Below are positions 33,803 through 44,516 of a stretch of 64,000 bases of DNA, in pieces; within the stretch, counting starts at the first letter, position 1, and each line of letters starts with the position of its first letter. The stretch covers positions 22,901,854-22,965,853 of the forward strand of contig CM066913.1 in assembly GCA_033964015.1 (NCBI GenBank), read 5' to 3'. Under the pieces are notes generated by a model, which worked only from the letters and a program-made list of their open reading frames with translations, did no database searches and was not told the origin of the DNA. A program made the translations under genes and the position numbers. Source of the stretch: Scolanthus callimorphus (taxonomy: Eukaryota; Cnidaria; Anthozoa; Actiniaria; Edwardsiidae).

Positions 33803-33810
33803 GTTCTGTT

Positions 33811-33997
33811 TATTATATAAACATCAATGAAATACCAATTTCAAATTTTATTTGAGTTAAGCTTAAAAATCGAGCATCCAGCAAAGGCAAGTGTGATATT
33901 TTCACATGTGAAAATAACATGATATTTTCACGTGTGAAGATATCAAGTTTTCGCGCGGGAGATCACCTGGTATTTCATTGGTGTTTATATAATAATA
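33811..33997. mobile_element. ~187-bp MITE (TATTATATAAACA ends)
   Basis: TTATATAAACATCAATGAAA is mirrored by TTTCATTGGTGTTTATATAA. The interior has two TGATATTTTCAC(A/G)TGTGAA palindromes. It sits directly next to the hairpin at 33668-33802. Confidence 0.7.
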
Positions 33998-34359
33998 AGG
34001 TTTCCATAGTTGAGGTGAAGAAGTCTAAGCTTTAAAATTCAGTATCACTTGTCAAGATACGACTTTTTCGCGAAATTATGCCATTCCGTAACCTGACATG
34101 TGTTCATAGCTATCCTATGTTATCTTCGCACTCATAATATTGTGAGACTTTTAAGTCTTTTAATCTTAAAAGATAAGGAAAAAGAGCAAACACTTGGCCA
34201 AAAAAAAAAATTTATGCCATTTTAACGAAAAATACCACGAACGTGTTCCTGAACCTGACATATGTTCATAGCTAGGAAAAAGGGCAAGATAGTGGAAAAT
34301 GCATGAGAGTGAAAATAGCAATATATACGGATATTTTTTCATTGATTTGCTGGAAAAAC

Positions 34360-35250
34360 CTTTAAGAAGGATCTCTGCAAGCCCTTACCTGTTGTCAGTT
34401 GTTTTCCTGAATAGAAGTGTTAAGAATACAACTACCTCCCAAGCAATCTACAAGTTATTACGATCAAGCACCTGAATAATTCACAACGCTGAGCCCAATC
34501 AAATATCCCGCTCAGTGGACCATAGGACAACGCTGATTAATTATGTCATCAATATAATGGAACTTCTTTTTTTCTGGTTATTTTTCCTGTTTTTTTTTTC
34601 GTCTGATGTTACAATACAGCTATACTGGAGGCGTTTCCAGTTGCCAACGAATTGATAACAAAACTGCACGGTTGTAAGAAAAAATATCCCCATTTCATCT
34701 AAATAAATCCCACCCACTCACGTGTTGCCGTTTGTATGGGAGGTGGTATATTCTATATATAGTTCAAAGTATTCAAAATAACAGCAATCTTTTCTATTCT
34801 TAAACTATTCTTAAACAGCTTCTAAAAATTGAATGCTCTAACACTATTTTTAATCAAACGGCATGAATGTTTAATTTCAAAAGCAAGTGGTCCACTGTGC
34901 TTTAACAAGTGGTTAGCTTTTATCGGGGAACGGGTTGTAGAGATCCTCTAAAAAAACACTCAATCTTCTGAGCTAGAAAAATAACCCGCAATCTACAAGA
35001 AAAATTAATTCCTACAAGCCGGTTAGGCAGACGAAAATAACAGCATGGGCTCACAAGAACACTTCCAGCACTCCTCTGAGCCTGAGGTAAAACAGTACCG
35101 AAATGACACATTTTGATACTTTAAAAAGTGGCCGCGGAATAGAGGGTGGTATCACAGTGTATATATAAAGATGACAAAAAAAAGTTCAGTGAGCTTAGAA
35201 ATGTTCCGTAGAAAATATTAGTGCAACTGATCTGCAAACGGTTTGGTTTC
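34360..35250. repeat. Dispersed repeat H, copy without Penelope insertion
   Basis: The sequence matches 56490-57330 and 54425-54582 plus 55997-56260. Examples are GGAGGCGTTTCCAGTTGCCA, GGCATGAATGTTTAATTTCA and GTGGCCGCGGAATAGAGGGT. Here GAGCTAGAAAAATAAC runs straight into CGCAATCTACAAG, giving the empty site for the Penelope-like insertion at 54591. No gene is seen in 33998-35388. Confidence 0.75.
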
Positions 35251-35388
35251 ACCTGTCGTAGCTTTTGACGTCGGTTTCCCAGCCAACTACATTCCAGCAT
35301 GGGAATCAAACATTGCGTCTATGGCTCAATGATTTCTCGGCGCAGTTTTCCGTCACGCTTGCTAGGGAAGCGGCAAAGCGCATTAAAG

Positions 35389-35530
35389 ATTCTCCTCATC
35401 CATACTCCGCATTATGACGTCATAATGCGATCCCTTATCGCGCATGCGCAGCAGACCACTCTTTAAAGTCAATTGTTATGTAAATCAGATACTCGTATAA
35501 AACACCACCGTTGGCAGGAATCGTCCTCTT
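35389..35530 (+). repeat. DIRS left inverted terminal repeat
   Basis: ATTCTCCTCATCCATACTCC leads into GCATTATGACGTCATAATGC and on to CCACCGTTGGCAGGAATCG. The reverse complement follows at 39941 onward. The outer 40 bases are less similar between the two repeats than the inner 100. Confidence 0.9.
35409..35502 (+). promoter_or_regulatory. Putative DIRS promoter: ATF/CREB-type, NRF1-like and TATA motifs
   Basis: ATTATGACGTCATAAT contains a perfect CRE core (TGACGTCA). It is followed by CGCGCATGCGCA (NRF1-like) and TATAAAA at 35496-35502. This order fits a start site around 35525-35535, ahead of the leader intron. The same motifs occur inverted in the right repeat, so both ends could fire inward. 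Function is inferred from motifs only. Confidence 0.55.
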
Positions 35531-35555
35531 CCTTTTTCGTGCAGAAAAAGCTCAG

Positions 35556-35689
35556 GTAAGCATACCACTCGGTGATACTCGAGTCTGTTTAAAAGACTCT
35601 TATGAATCCATATTCAGTGTCTACCACCTTGAATTTAGATATACGCTTCTAACTCTAGTTTTCTTTTTGTGTCCTTATATCTGTGCCAG
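35556..35689 (+). other. Candidate leader intron of the DIRS element
   Basis: CTCAG|GTAAGC at 35551-35561 is a good donor. TTTTTGTGTCCTTATATCTG then TGCCAG (AG at 35688-35689) is a good acceptor with a pyrimidine-rich tract. Splicing would place the gag ATG (35695) five bases after the junction. Confidence 0.5.
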
Positions 35690-35694
35690 AGACC

Positions 35695-36849
35695 ATGGGT
35701 TCACCAGCCAGGGACGCGAACGAAGAATTGGAAAGAGAAGAACTACTTTTAGCTGATGGCACTGAGCCTGAATCCAGCGAGTTTTCGCAGAATCAACTGA
35801 GGGCTCTCTATCACGGTCTACAGCTTGACAGATTGAGTGCTTCCGTCGCTGAAATTTCTGAGATGTTTAGTTCTTTCAAGAACGCCAGTGATAAACCAAA
35901 GGTCTCGGAATCCGGGACGGTTTCTGGCTCTAAGCGCCCGGCTTCTAGCGAATCGCTAACTCAGCCGTCGAAAAAGCCGCGCAACAAAAAGTCCGAGCAA
36001 AGTATCTCGGCAGAGGCTGGTGTCAGTTTTGACCCGGCTGCATCTGAATCAGACTCTGATTCTAGTAACGAAGGTGACAACGCAAGTAACTCGGATTCTG
36101 ACGTGGAACCCTGTTCTATATTTGACGAGATGCTTAATTATGGGCCTAAAGTCTCTGACGAATTAGCGACTAGAGTGAACGACTCATTCACAAAAAAGCC
36201 CATTGAAGACAAAATGAAGGCTCTTATCGATAAGTATAAGACGCCAGAAAATTGTACCCTCTTGTGCGTTCCTAAAGTAAACGAAGCTTTGTGGAACGAC
36301 TTGGAAAGGCCGGCAAAGAGCCGTGACCTAGCACTACAAGAGGTACAAAAGTGTATGCTGAATGCTGCACGACCTTTAATTGAAGCTATTCAGACGACGA
36401 AACAAAGTCGTAAAAACAAAACTCATGTAGATACGAAATATTTACTTGAGTGCCTTCGTATTGCATTAACCTGTCTCGGTAATGCATCTTATCAGGCGTC
36501 AATGAAAAGACGTGATTTCCTCAAACCAGAGTTGAGTAAAAACTTTCGCTCTCTCTGTTCTTCCTCGCTGCCTCTCACCAAATATTTATTTGGGGATGAC
36601 CTGTCGAAACAAGTAGACGATATTGCAAAAGCGAATAAGATTACGTCCAAGGTCATTACCAAAAAGCAGAACCAGGCCTCAAGATCCAGTCGTAAACAGG
36701 GATCCCGAAATGTCAACAAATCCAATGATTCTTTTTTAAGGGATCGCCCGTCCCGTCGCGGGCGTTTCCGTCCGTCATTCAACAACAGAGCGTCAAATTC
36801 AAACCAAACCAACAAGTCCTACAATCAAGACGTGAAGGACAAGCAGTAA
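35695..36849 (+). CDS. DIRS gag-like protein, 384 residues
   Basis: The ATG at 35695 (MGSPARDANEELEREE) is chosen because it is the first AUG after the candidate acceptor; the frame is open a few codons further upstream only with non-AUG starts. The N-terminal third is acidic and serine-rich (SESDSDSSNEGDNASNSDSD), with a basic nuclear-signal-like KKPRNKKSE. The middle (about 140-290) is helical with NEALWNDLERPAKSRDLALQ, typical of DIRS ORF1. The C-terminus is strongly basic and Arg/Asn/Ser-rich, suiting nucleic-acid binding. No CCHC knuckle is present, as usual in this group. The end overlaps the start of the RT frame, which is open from at least 36813 in frame +3. Confidence 0.85.
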   Translation: MGSPARDANEELEREELLLADGTEPESSEFSQNQLRALYHGLQLDRLSASVAEISEMFSSFKNASDKPKVSESGTVSGSKRPASSESLTQPSKKPRNKKSEQSISAEAGVSFDPAASESDSDSSNEGDNASNSDSDVEPCSIFDEMLNYGPKVSDELATRVNDSFTKKPIEDKMKALIDKYKTPENCTLLCVPKVNEALWNDLERPAKSRDLALQEVQKCMLNAARPLIEAIQTTKQSRKNKTHVDTKYLLECLRIALTCLGNASYQASMKRRDFLKPELSKNFRSLCSSSLPLTKYLFGDDLSKQVDDIAKANKITSKVITKKQNQASRSSRKQGSRNVNKSNDSFLRDRPSRRGRFRPSFNNRASNSNQTNKSYNQDVKDKQ

Positions 36850-36860
36850 CTCCAACTAAT

Positions 36861-38386
36861 GTGAGTTCAGTTAGCAAATTAACTATGCATTTTGCTAACT
36901 GGTGTCAAATCACCCGCGACCCTTGGATCTTACAATCCGTTCAGGGCTATCGCCTCGAGTTTGATTCAAACCTCAACAAACAAAGCTGCCTATGGCACCT
37001 AAATTTAGTGACGAACAAGCCCACGCAATTGACCTTGAGGTCTCAAAACTTCAGGAAAAAGGGGCGATTGTTCATACGCGTCACTCAAGAGGGGAATTTT
37101 TATCAAACATTTTTCTGGTTCCAAAGAAAACAGGTGATTTGAGACCAGTTATCAATCTGAAACCGCTAAACCAATTTGTATGCACAAAGAAGTTTAAAAT
37201 GGAGACAATAAGTTTTGCTGTTGAACTCATCAACCCGGGTGACTATTTAGCATCCATTGATCTCAAAGACGCATACTTTAGCATCCCTATTCATGCTAGT
37301 GACCGAAAATATTTGCGCTTTGTTTGGCGTGACCAGCTACTGGAATTTGTCTGCATGCCTTTCGGGTATAGCCTGGCCCCACGGGCCTTTACTAAGATAT
37401 TAAAACCAGCCTATTCACAACTACGCATGAACGGCGTTAAGGTGTCGTACTACATTGACGACACTTTAGTTGTTGCTCCATCTGAAAAAGCATGTAAACA
37501 AAGTATTAAAACAGTAATTGATTTACTCCAATCACTTGGTTTTACAATAAACCTTGCAAAGTCTCGCTTGCGACCAGTCAATGAAATAACCTATTTGGGG
37601 TTCATTGTAGACTCACGCTTAATGACCTTGTCATTACCTGACGACAAAATTGTGAGAATTGTAGAGGCTTGTATAAAATTGCGTAATGTAAACACAGCCT
37701 CTATTCGCCAGGTGGCCGAAGTCACCGGATTGCTTGTTTCCGCCTTTCCGGCTGTTAGATACTTGCAACTGTTTTATCGATCTGTTGAGGCATGTAAATC
37801 GACTGATATCTCTTTAGGGGCCTCATACGAAGATTTTGTTAATATTACCAATGTAGCCCGATCTGATTTAGATTGGATCATTGCCCATATTAGAGAATAT
37901 AACGGAAAGTCGTTCAAACCGCCTCCAATTACACAAACGATTGAATCAGACGCCAGTATTCTGGGATGGGGCGCACATTACGGTGGCGAATACACCGGCG
38001 GTCATTGGTCTGTTAACGAATCAGCAAATCATATTAATTATCTTGAATTGCTGGCTGCGTCCCTAGCCTTGAAATGCTTTGCACGTAACAACGCTCGCGT
38101 TTGTCTTAAAACCGACAATACTACTGTCGTTGGCTATATTAATAAAATGGGGGGTATGGCATCACCTACGCTTAATGCCCTCACAAGAGACATATGGTTT
38201 TGGTGCCTCAAACGCAATATCGTTGTAACCGCTGTGCATATTCCTGGCGAGAATAATATTCATGCCGATTATTACTCTCGGAACTTTAATGATAGGATCG
38301 AGTGGAGCCTGAACCCGACTGTATATCAGTGGGCCACCCAACGGCTACTTATAAACCCCACCCTAGATCTTTTTGCAACACGTTGA
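36861..38386 (+). CDS. DIRS reverse transcriptase-RNase H (one frame break)
   Basis: This copies element RNA into DNA. The N-terminal part (HFANWCQITRDPWILQSVQG) is in one frame (36861-37142) and the rest (36992-38386, 464 codons) in the next. They join if one C is missing near 36975 (ACC in a run). RT motifs in the second frame are LRPVINLKPLNQF, SIDLKDAYFSIPI (Asp about 90), CMPFGYSLAPRAFT and the catalytic YYIDDTLVV (about 153-161). RNase H follows: ESDASILGWGAH, YLELLAAS, LKTDNTTVV and ENNIHADYYSR supply the acidic residues. The frame stops at TGA 38384-38386 at a DLFATR sequence where related elements read on. Confidence 0.9.
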
Positions 38387-38393
38387 ATAGTAA

Positions 38394-38873
38394 GTGCGAA
38401 CGTTTGTTTCTTGGCAACCCGACCCAGAGGCAGTAGCCACAGACGCTTTTACGTTGTCTTGGAGTGATGGTATTTATTATGCTTTCCCTCCATTCAGTCT
38501 CATACCAAAGGTACTATCAAAGGTCCAACAAGACCAAGCTTGCATAATGTTGATAGCCCCTGTTTGGACTACGCAGGTGTGGTTCCCGACAGTCTTGAGC
38601 CTTCTAGTGGAACGGCCTCTACTCTTGCCGAGGTGGGACAACATTTTAACTCTACCCCACAACAGTGCTCGACACCCTCTCCGCGAAAAGATGCAGCTAG
38701 CCGCCTGGCTTGTATCAGGAAAGGACTCAAAGATCGAGGAGTTTCAGAAGGGGCTTCCGAAATCATCCTCAAATCGTGGACTGAAGGTACTCAAAAGCAA
38801 TACAACCGTCCGTGGGCCAAATGGGTTGGCTGGTGTAACAAATTCAAGGCTGATCCTCTTCAGGCGCCTGTGA
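38394..38873 (+). pseudogene. C-terminal extension of DIRS RT-RNase H, out of frame
   Basis: RFVSWQPDPEA-type sequence continues the RT-RNase H protein after DLFATR. It is reached only after two apparent single-T losses, near 38384 and 38410. It includes AFTLSWSDGIYYAFPPFSLI and VWTTQVWFPTVLSLL, a conserved region of DIRS pol proteins of unclear role. From about 38540 it overlaps the recombinase frame. Both breaks are in short T runs, so sequencing or assembly error is as likely as decay. Confidence 0.75.
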
Positions 38874-39673
38874 CCCTATTTATTGACTTTTTACTGGACA
38901 CTTTCCAGGAAGGCAAAGCGTATAGTACAGTCAATACATATAGATCAGCAGTTTCAATTACAATTAAGTCGGTCACAGGTCGGGATCTAGCTACAGATCA
39001 TCTCGTATCAAGATTTATGAGGGGACTTTACGTCTCAAAGCCTCCCCTTCCACGATACACTCATACTTGGGACGTTGCCATGGTTACCAAGTATCTCAGG
39101 ACTTTGTTTCCTTTAGAATCAATTTCACTTAAAGACTTGAGTTGTAAGATAGTTACACTCATTGCCTTGGCTTCAGCACAAAGAGGCCAGACACTACAAG
39201 TGCTTGATATTGATCACATGTCCATTGAAAATGATAAAGTTGTCTTTGTTGTTAATAATCGATTGAAAACATCTAGACCCGGGAACCATTCTATTAAAGT
39301 TGTGGTTCCAGAGATGATAAATGATAGGGCAATCTGCCCTCGAACACATTTGATAGAATATATTAAGAGGACAGAGAACCTCCGTGGCGATACTAAACAA
39401 TTATTTGTCTCGTATTGTAAGCCCCATAAAGGCATTTCCACCAGCACTTTAGCGAGGTGGGTAAAGTCCACGCTCGAAAAATCTGGTATTGATGTAAATG
39501 TTTTTAAAGCCCATAGCACAAGATCAGCAGCCACTTCAAAGGCGTTTCTTAGTGGTGCCTCTATAAAGGATATTTTGGCTTTAGCCAATTGGTCAAATGA
39601 GAGAACTTTCTCTAAGTTTTATAAAAGGGAAATTCCTCATGGTTCCTCTATGGGCGAAATAATTTTGTTGTGA
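38540..39673 (+). CDS. DIRS tyrosine recombinase
   Basis: It integrates the circular cDNA instead of a DDE integrase. The core-binding domain (about 70-190) has EIILKSWTEGTQKQYNRPWA and YSTVNTYRSAVS. The catalytic domain has Arg in LASAQRGQTL, HSTRSAATSKAFLSGAS (H-x-x-R), an ANWSNERTFSKFYKR block carrying the Trp and the nucleophilic Tyr. The frame is open from 38468 with no early AUG, and overlaps the pol extension by over 300 bases. Translation by frameshift, re-initiation or from a spliced RNA is therefore likely. The frame itself is intact to TGA. Confidence 0.92.
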   Translation: MHNVDSPCLDYAGVVPDSLEPSSGTASTLAEVGQHFNSTPQQCSTPSPRKDAASRLACIRKGLKDRGVSEGASEIILKSWTEGTQKQYNRPWAKWVGWCNKFKADPLQAPVTLFIDFLLDTFQEGKAYSTVNTYRSAVSITIKSVTGRDLATDHLVSRFMRGLYVSKPPLPRYTHTWDVAMVTKYLRTLFPLESISLKDLSCKIVTLIALASAQRGQTLQVLDIDHMSIENDKVVFVVNNRLKTSRPGNHSIKVVVPEMINDRAICPRTHLIEYIKRTENLRGDTKQLFVSYCKPHKGISTSTLARWVKSTLEKSGIDVNVFKAHSTRSAATSKAFLSGASIKDILALANWSNERTFSKFYKREIPHGSSMGEIILL

Positions 39674-39727
39674 TAATACAAGTAAATAAAATATCACTTC
39701 TACACTTTTTGTCACATTGCTTTGAAT

Positions 39728-39861
39728 AGCGCATTATGACGTCATAATGCGGAGTATGGATGAGGAGAATTTTAAATTAAACAAGAGGTACACTTACCTT
39801 GCAGGATAATTGTAATTCTCCGAGTCCATACGAAGCAATTATGACGTCGGTCCCACCCTTG
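39728..39861. other. DIRS internal complementary region
   Basis: GCATTATGACGTCATAATGC to GGATGAGGAGAAT is complementary to the left terminus (35389 onward). AAATTAAACAAGAGGTACAC through CCATACGAAGCAATTATGAC is complementary to the right terminus (40044-40128). The join inside (GAGAATTTTAAATT) shows how the two ends meet in the circular intermediate and fixes the element's borders. Confidence 0.92.
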
Positions 39862-39940
39862 ATGGGCCCACCCTTTATGAATGTGCCAAAAAGGTATGTT
39901 ATTTTATTCTTCGCTTTGTTTACTGTGTGCACTCAAAGAA

Positions 39941-40128
39941 AGAGGACGATTCCTGCCAACGGTGGTGTTTTATACGAGTATCTGATTTACATAACAATTG
40001 ACTTTAAAGAGTGGTCTGCTGCGCATGCGCGATAAGGGATCGCATTATGACGTCATAATTGCTTCGTATGGACTCGGAGAATTACAATTATCCTGCAAGG
40101 TAAGTGTACCTCTTGTTTAATTTAAAAT
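39941..40128 (-). repeat. DIRS right inverted terminal repeat with 3' extension
   Basis: It is the inverse of 35389-35530 with the CRE-like, NRF1-like and TATA motifs preserved. Beyond it, TCCTGCAAGGTAAGTGTACC and CTCTTGTTTAATTTAAAATT have no partner in the left repeat. AAG|GTAAGT in the extension is a consensus 5' splice site on the plus strand. Confidence 0.88.
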
Positions 40129-40501
40129 TTTCTATCACCTTTTTTCCGAGAAAATCGAAAAAAAGCAAGGCAGAAGAACTAATAAATTGGAGAGCCAGGC
40201 AGTGGCTGGAGGTTAAAGACAGAGTTAGAAATCTTAGCATTATCAAGTTAACGTTCATAATAAATTTGTTGGATTGTTATTCGCTACGCTTTGAGAGTAT
40301 GAATGTTGAGCCATGAAAACTACAACATGCTGGAATATAGTTCGCTTCACTGATTACAGTGAAAACCACGTGAAAGCTACAACAGGTGAAAACAAAAAGG
40401 GATTAGTTTGAGGGGTGTCATTTTAAAAGTTTAGGTCGCGCAACGCGTCTGATGGCTGCGTATTATAAACAAGGGTGTGGTTATAACATTGCTATTTTTA
40501 G

Positions 40502-40640
40502 CGGAGCTCCTTTGCGGCCGAAGGCCGCAGAGCGGAGCACCATACCTAAGGAAAAAGCGTCCAAACGATCGCAAATAATAGCGGAGCTCCTTGCGGCGGC
40601 CGAAGGCCGACGCAAAGCGGAGCACCATACCTAAGAAAAC
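40502..40640. repeat. Two copies of the GCGGAGCTCC...GCGGAGCACC repeat
   Basis: GCGGAGCTCC, a GGCCGAAGGCC palindrome and GCGGAGCACCATACCTAAG occur at 40502-40552 and again at 40589-40635. The same unit starts the related segment at 49843. 40129-40501 holds AT-rich sequence without a gene. Confidence 0.7.
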
Positions 40641-41460
40641 AGCGTCAAAAACTGCAAATATAGTATTGGGTACCCTGTGTGAATTTATTGAGCAAACGTG
40701 GAAATTGCTAGGGGTCGATCCGATTTTTGGACGTCTCAGCAAGCCCCGGATGTTGTACGTGTTCCTGAAGCCTGACGTCACAATAGCCTGACGTCAAGCA
40801 TGCTCAACTCACTGGGGGAGGGAGGAAAGAGTGCTAACTAACGGGGGAGGGGCGCGTTGTCAGGGGGGATGCTGATGCTCACATGAAAGGTAAATTCGCA
40901 GGCACAAATACCAGCATGTTTTGGCAACATCATAAAAAGACTACAGGGCTGCTAGCGGCTGAAAAAACGACCTACAATAATTACTCAAAGCAAAGGAGAA
41001 ATGCCCGAAAAGAAGCCATGGAATCCAAACATTTGGTAGAGTGGGGAATAATAATCAAGTTGGAGTATGTTCTTTGCCGGCTTGCTCCTGAAATTCTTCC
41101 AGTCGGAGTTTCAAAGCCGAGAAATGACAGCTAACTGCAGAACCGTGCTATCACGGATTACGCCTCAAATGATAAAAATACGCGAAGAGGAAGCCATAGA
41201 ATACAAACATTGGGTCGAGGGATGAGGAAGGGATCAAGGAATGATAAATTTGGTTAAAATTATCTCTAGTAGAAGAGCAGAAAGAAATGGAAGCGCCAGA
41301 GACTCTCAGAGAGACCTAGACGGAAATTGCGCCCGGGAAGAAGGGGGAAGAAGCCGGGCAAAGCATGAGATCAGAGCAGAAACTAAACCACCAAAGAGAG
41401 GCATCCTGTTTTTTTCCATCATATCTTTTTGAGACTACTCGATAGTCGAGGATTAATAAT

Positions 41461-41471
41461 GGTAATTGAAC

Positions 41472-41505
<34 letters not shown>

Positions 41506-41606
41506 CGTGATTTCAAAATTAAACGAGCGCGCGTAGCGCGAGTTTGATTTGAAATCACAAGTATGATTTCAGACCAAAATTGCACGACACGAAGTTCAAA
41601 TACCAC
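41461..41606. mobile_element. 146-bp hairpin MITE
   Basis: GGTAATTGAACTGAGTGGAG and TGCAATTT are mirrored by AAATTGCACGACACGAAGTT. The inner ATCATACGCGTGATTTCAAA is also mirrored, around a GAGCGCGCGTAGCGCGAG centre. It is absent from segment B. Confidence 0.75.
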
Positions 41607-43041
41607 TTTATTATATCCATTTTGAAATCAGATTCTAGGCCTAGAGGATTCTATCATTTTTTATTTTCTTGAAACCGGAAATGCCTCACAAAAACATTGT
41701 ATGCAAAACGAACTCATTACTTATAATTAAGTAAGTTATATGCAGAAATTGTCATGTGACAAGCAAAACGATTTCGATCACTCATAACCTGCAAAGTTCA
41801 TTCAGAGTTGAGATCACTTATGTTTAAAATTACACCATACACAATTCAACAAAGTAATTTTCATTGTCTGACAAAAGGAAGGAATGCTCGTCGCTTTTAT
41901 TGCGGCCTTGGAGATGAAGTGGAAGAGTGGAGTTGGAGACGTAGAAATATAATTGAAGTTTTGCGATGGAACTGTGACTTTGCTGGGCGAATGACTTGCG
42001 ATGGCATAAAATCAAAACTTGGCTGCAAATTATGCTTGGAAGCCATGAGCTGTATTGCTAAATTTCATCACTTGCTGCATCTGGCTGTGGATGGTAGTGT
42101 TCTTCGTGTTTTAAGAGAGTGGAGTTTGATAGATATGTATGAGCGGAGGTGATTTTCAAGATGGCGGCATCGTTTCACTATCAGCTGTGAATGTGCGAAA
42201 CACTTTCATCCAGCTTTGTGTTAACCGGGAAGTGTTCTTATTGATCACTTTAGACTTCAGCTCTTCTACCACATTGTCTACCGGAAAGCATGTAAAATCA
42301 TCATCTTTTGATTTTGTGGAATTTGCTGTTGTTTGTTTTTTGGTGGACTCGGATTCCTGGACTCGGGACCGGAATTTTGCACCAGACGTGCTGGATTATT
42401 CGCTTGAAAATCCTCCATATTGTCGTGAAACTGATATCATACTCTGGAAAAAACGACAGATAAAAAGGTACTATAAATATTTACATGGAAACGGTTTCGT
42501 TTGTTCCCCTATTTTCGGCTCTCCTCGACAGCTGATGGACTAAGTGTCAGGACCTGGATTCACAGGAACTGAAAAGTTTTGTCACGAGTTACAGTACAAC
42601 AATGGTGCCCATATCGAGCGCGGGAGTTTTTGTGTTTTGCCGTGTTTTGCCGTGTTTTGTGGGTTCTTCAGCTCCCTAAAGACATGGAATAGCTTTGAAA
42701 GTCACTGATATAATGGAAGTGGTGTGGATTGGAAAGTCACTGTTCGCTGGAGTTGGACAAACATTCAGTATGAAGTGGATTAAACTGCAAGCTCTTTGGT
42801 AAGAATGTTTTTTTATTTTTTATGAGAATTATTTTCTCTGACTAGACGATCTCTTCAGGGAATTTGATTCCTCAGTTGTACGATTTAGAAAAGATGATCA
42901 TAGACTTTCAACTGTGTTTTGGCCATTCATTGATTTATAGAATTGATTACTTTATTCTATCTATTGATAGCTATCTATTATAAGATATTTCATGAAAACT
43001 TTCGACCTGTGTTTCAATTTGTTTTGGATTCTTCGTGAGTA

Positions 43042-43569
43042 ATGCACTAGTCAATTGAAACCCCTACCCCTGGGACCCAGGGAAGGGTGGGGTTATCGTG
43101 GGGGTTTAAAGCATTTTAAAACAAGAGTCTGTTCCGAGGGGGTGTGGATTTGACTGGTTTTAATTCTGGAACCTGTCCCAACCGCCCCGGGGAATGTTTA
43201 TTTGCTTTGAAATAAATTATTTCAGTCAATCTTTCACTTTGATTTTGGCCATGAAAATCTACATGTTCTACGATGCAATTCATTGGAATCATTCGATTTT
43301 AATGCATTTTTCTGTACTTGCATCCCTTGTTTCATATAGGACACCACACTAGCTGAGTCCCACTCCCCTTTGACGATCATAGAAAGGTGTGTTCTTTCTT
43401 TGATGCTTGCAAGTAAAAGGTGATTTCGGAGGCCCCAAGGGTAGGGGCATTTCACAGGAATTTCCTCCCGATGGAGTGGGGACTTAAACGGCTTTTGTTC
43501 AGGCATAAACTCAAATCCCCAACCCTTCCCCGGGTCCCTAGGGGTGGGGGCTTCAATTAACTAGTGCAT
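43042..43569. mobile_element. 528-bp TIR element (ATGCACTAGTCAATTGAA), copy in segment A
   Basis: The left end ATGCACTAGTCAATTGAAAC is mirrored by TTCAATTAACTAGTGCAT. The CCCCTAGGGACCC(A/G)GGGAAGGG block is also inverted at both ends. The orthologous copy in B is 51180-51712, so insertion preceded the duplication. Confidence 0.8.
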
Positions 43570-43853
43570 AACCGGTTTGTCCCAGCCAAATATAAGTTAA
43601 ATGTTATGCATCAATAATATTTTCCTTGCTCAAAGGAAAGTCAGTAGAGTGCACAGAACGTTTTCCCATTTCTGTTGGATCAGAATAAAGAGAGCCTCTG
43701 TTATATGTTTCTGCTGTGGTTTCATTGTTTTCACCTCTTTCTAAAACCCAATAGAAGTATCTTGATCCAAGTTTTCAAACTTTTCTCAGGGGGAGCATGC
43801 CCCCTCAAACAGAAATTATTTTGTTTTTCTGTATTATTTCTATTTTCTCTGCC

Positions 43854-43870
43854 CCCCCCCCCCCCCCCCA
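43854..43870. repeat. Poly-C tract
   Basis: A C run of about 17 bases present in A but absent from the corresponding place in B (near 51975). Confidence 0.9.
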
Positions 43871-44516
43871 AACCCCAATTTTTTCACTATTTTAATTGCA
43901 ATTAGGTGAAATTTGAGTACCTTTTTTTTTCCTTTTCTGGACATCTTGTAAACCTGAAACTTCATGAATTTCAGACCCTTCTACAAAATTGCTCCACCCA
44001 TAATATGGAGTTATGTATTTGGAACACTTTGGACTTTGCAGCCTTCTGCTTAACACCCGTATGGCCAGGAGTAGTGTCTGGTCCAATATCTTTTGAAGGG
44101 TCTGCACGCAAGTATAGTAACTTGTGTTATTTCCATTATGAAATCTACTAGCAACCTGTTTCAATAAACAGCTGAGGGTTTTTATAGAATTGGGTCAACT
44201 TAGAGTTTCATTGTAGTACTCCAGGGTGGAGAACTTTGACATTATATTTCTCTGTTTTTCATTTTGTTGTTCATGGCATACATTTAGTTTCCAAAATAGA
44301 CCAAAATCAAGGAAGTGATTCTAAGTGTTTCAGTAACTGGATTTTTGGCCACTTTGCCAAAATTGCCCGGAATCCTGGTAAAATGTCTCATATTAATTTC
44401 TCTGGTGTATCTATCAATAATATTATCTTCTGAAATTATTCTACTTACTATTCTGTCAGATAATGCAGTTTTTTCCACTGAGGAATAAATATTGTCCTGA
44501 ATAAATCATGACAGTT

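Larger units (their letters stand above)
35389..40128 (+). mobile_element. Nearly complete DIRS-type tyrosine-recombinase retrotransposon
   Basis: All DIRS hallmarks are present: inverted terminal repeats (35389-35530 and 39941-40128), a gag-like ORF, RT-RNase H, an overlapping tyrosine recombinase, and an internal complementary region (39728-39861). One half of that region is complementary to the left outer end and the other half to the right outer end. The right repeat carries an extension of about 40 bases not in the left, as known for DIRS-1. There is no target duplication, as expected for recombinase-mediated integration from a circle. Coding breaks are limited to three apparent 1-base losses. 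Confidence 0.93.

Noticed and set aside
36492..36815. Minus-strand frame inside DIRS gag
   Set aside because: Shadow of the well-supported plus-strand gag frame.
42139..42543. 134-codon frame in segment A as a host gene
   Set aside because: No recognisable domain, absent from the related segment B, no splice or poly(A) signals that support it; kept only as a remark.
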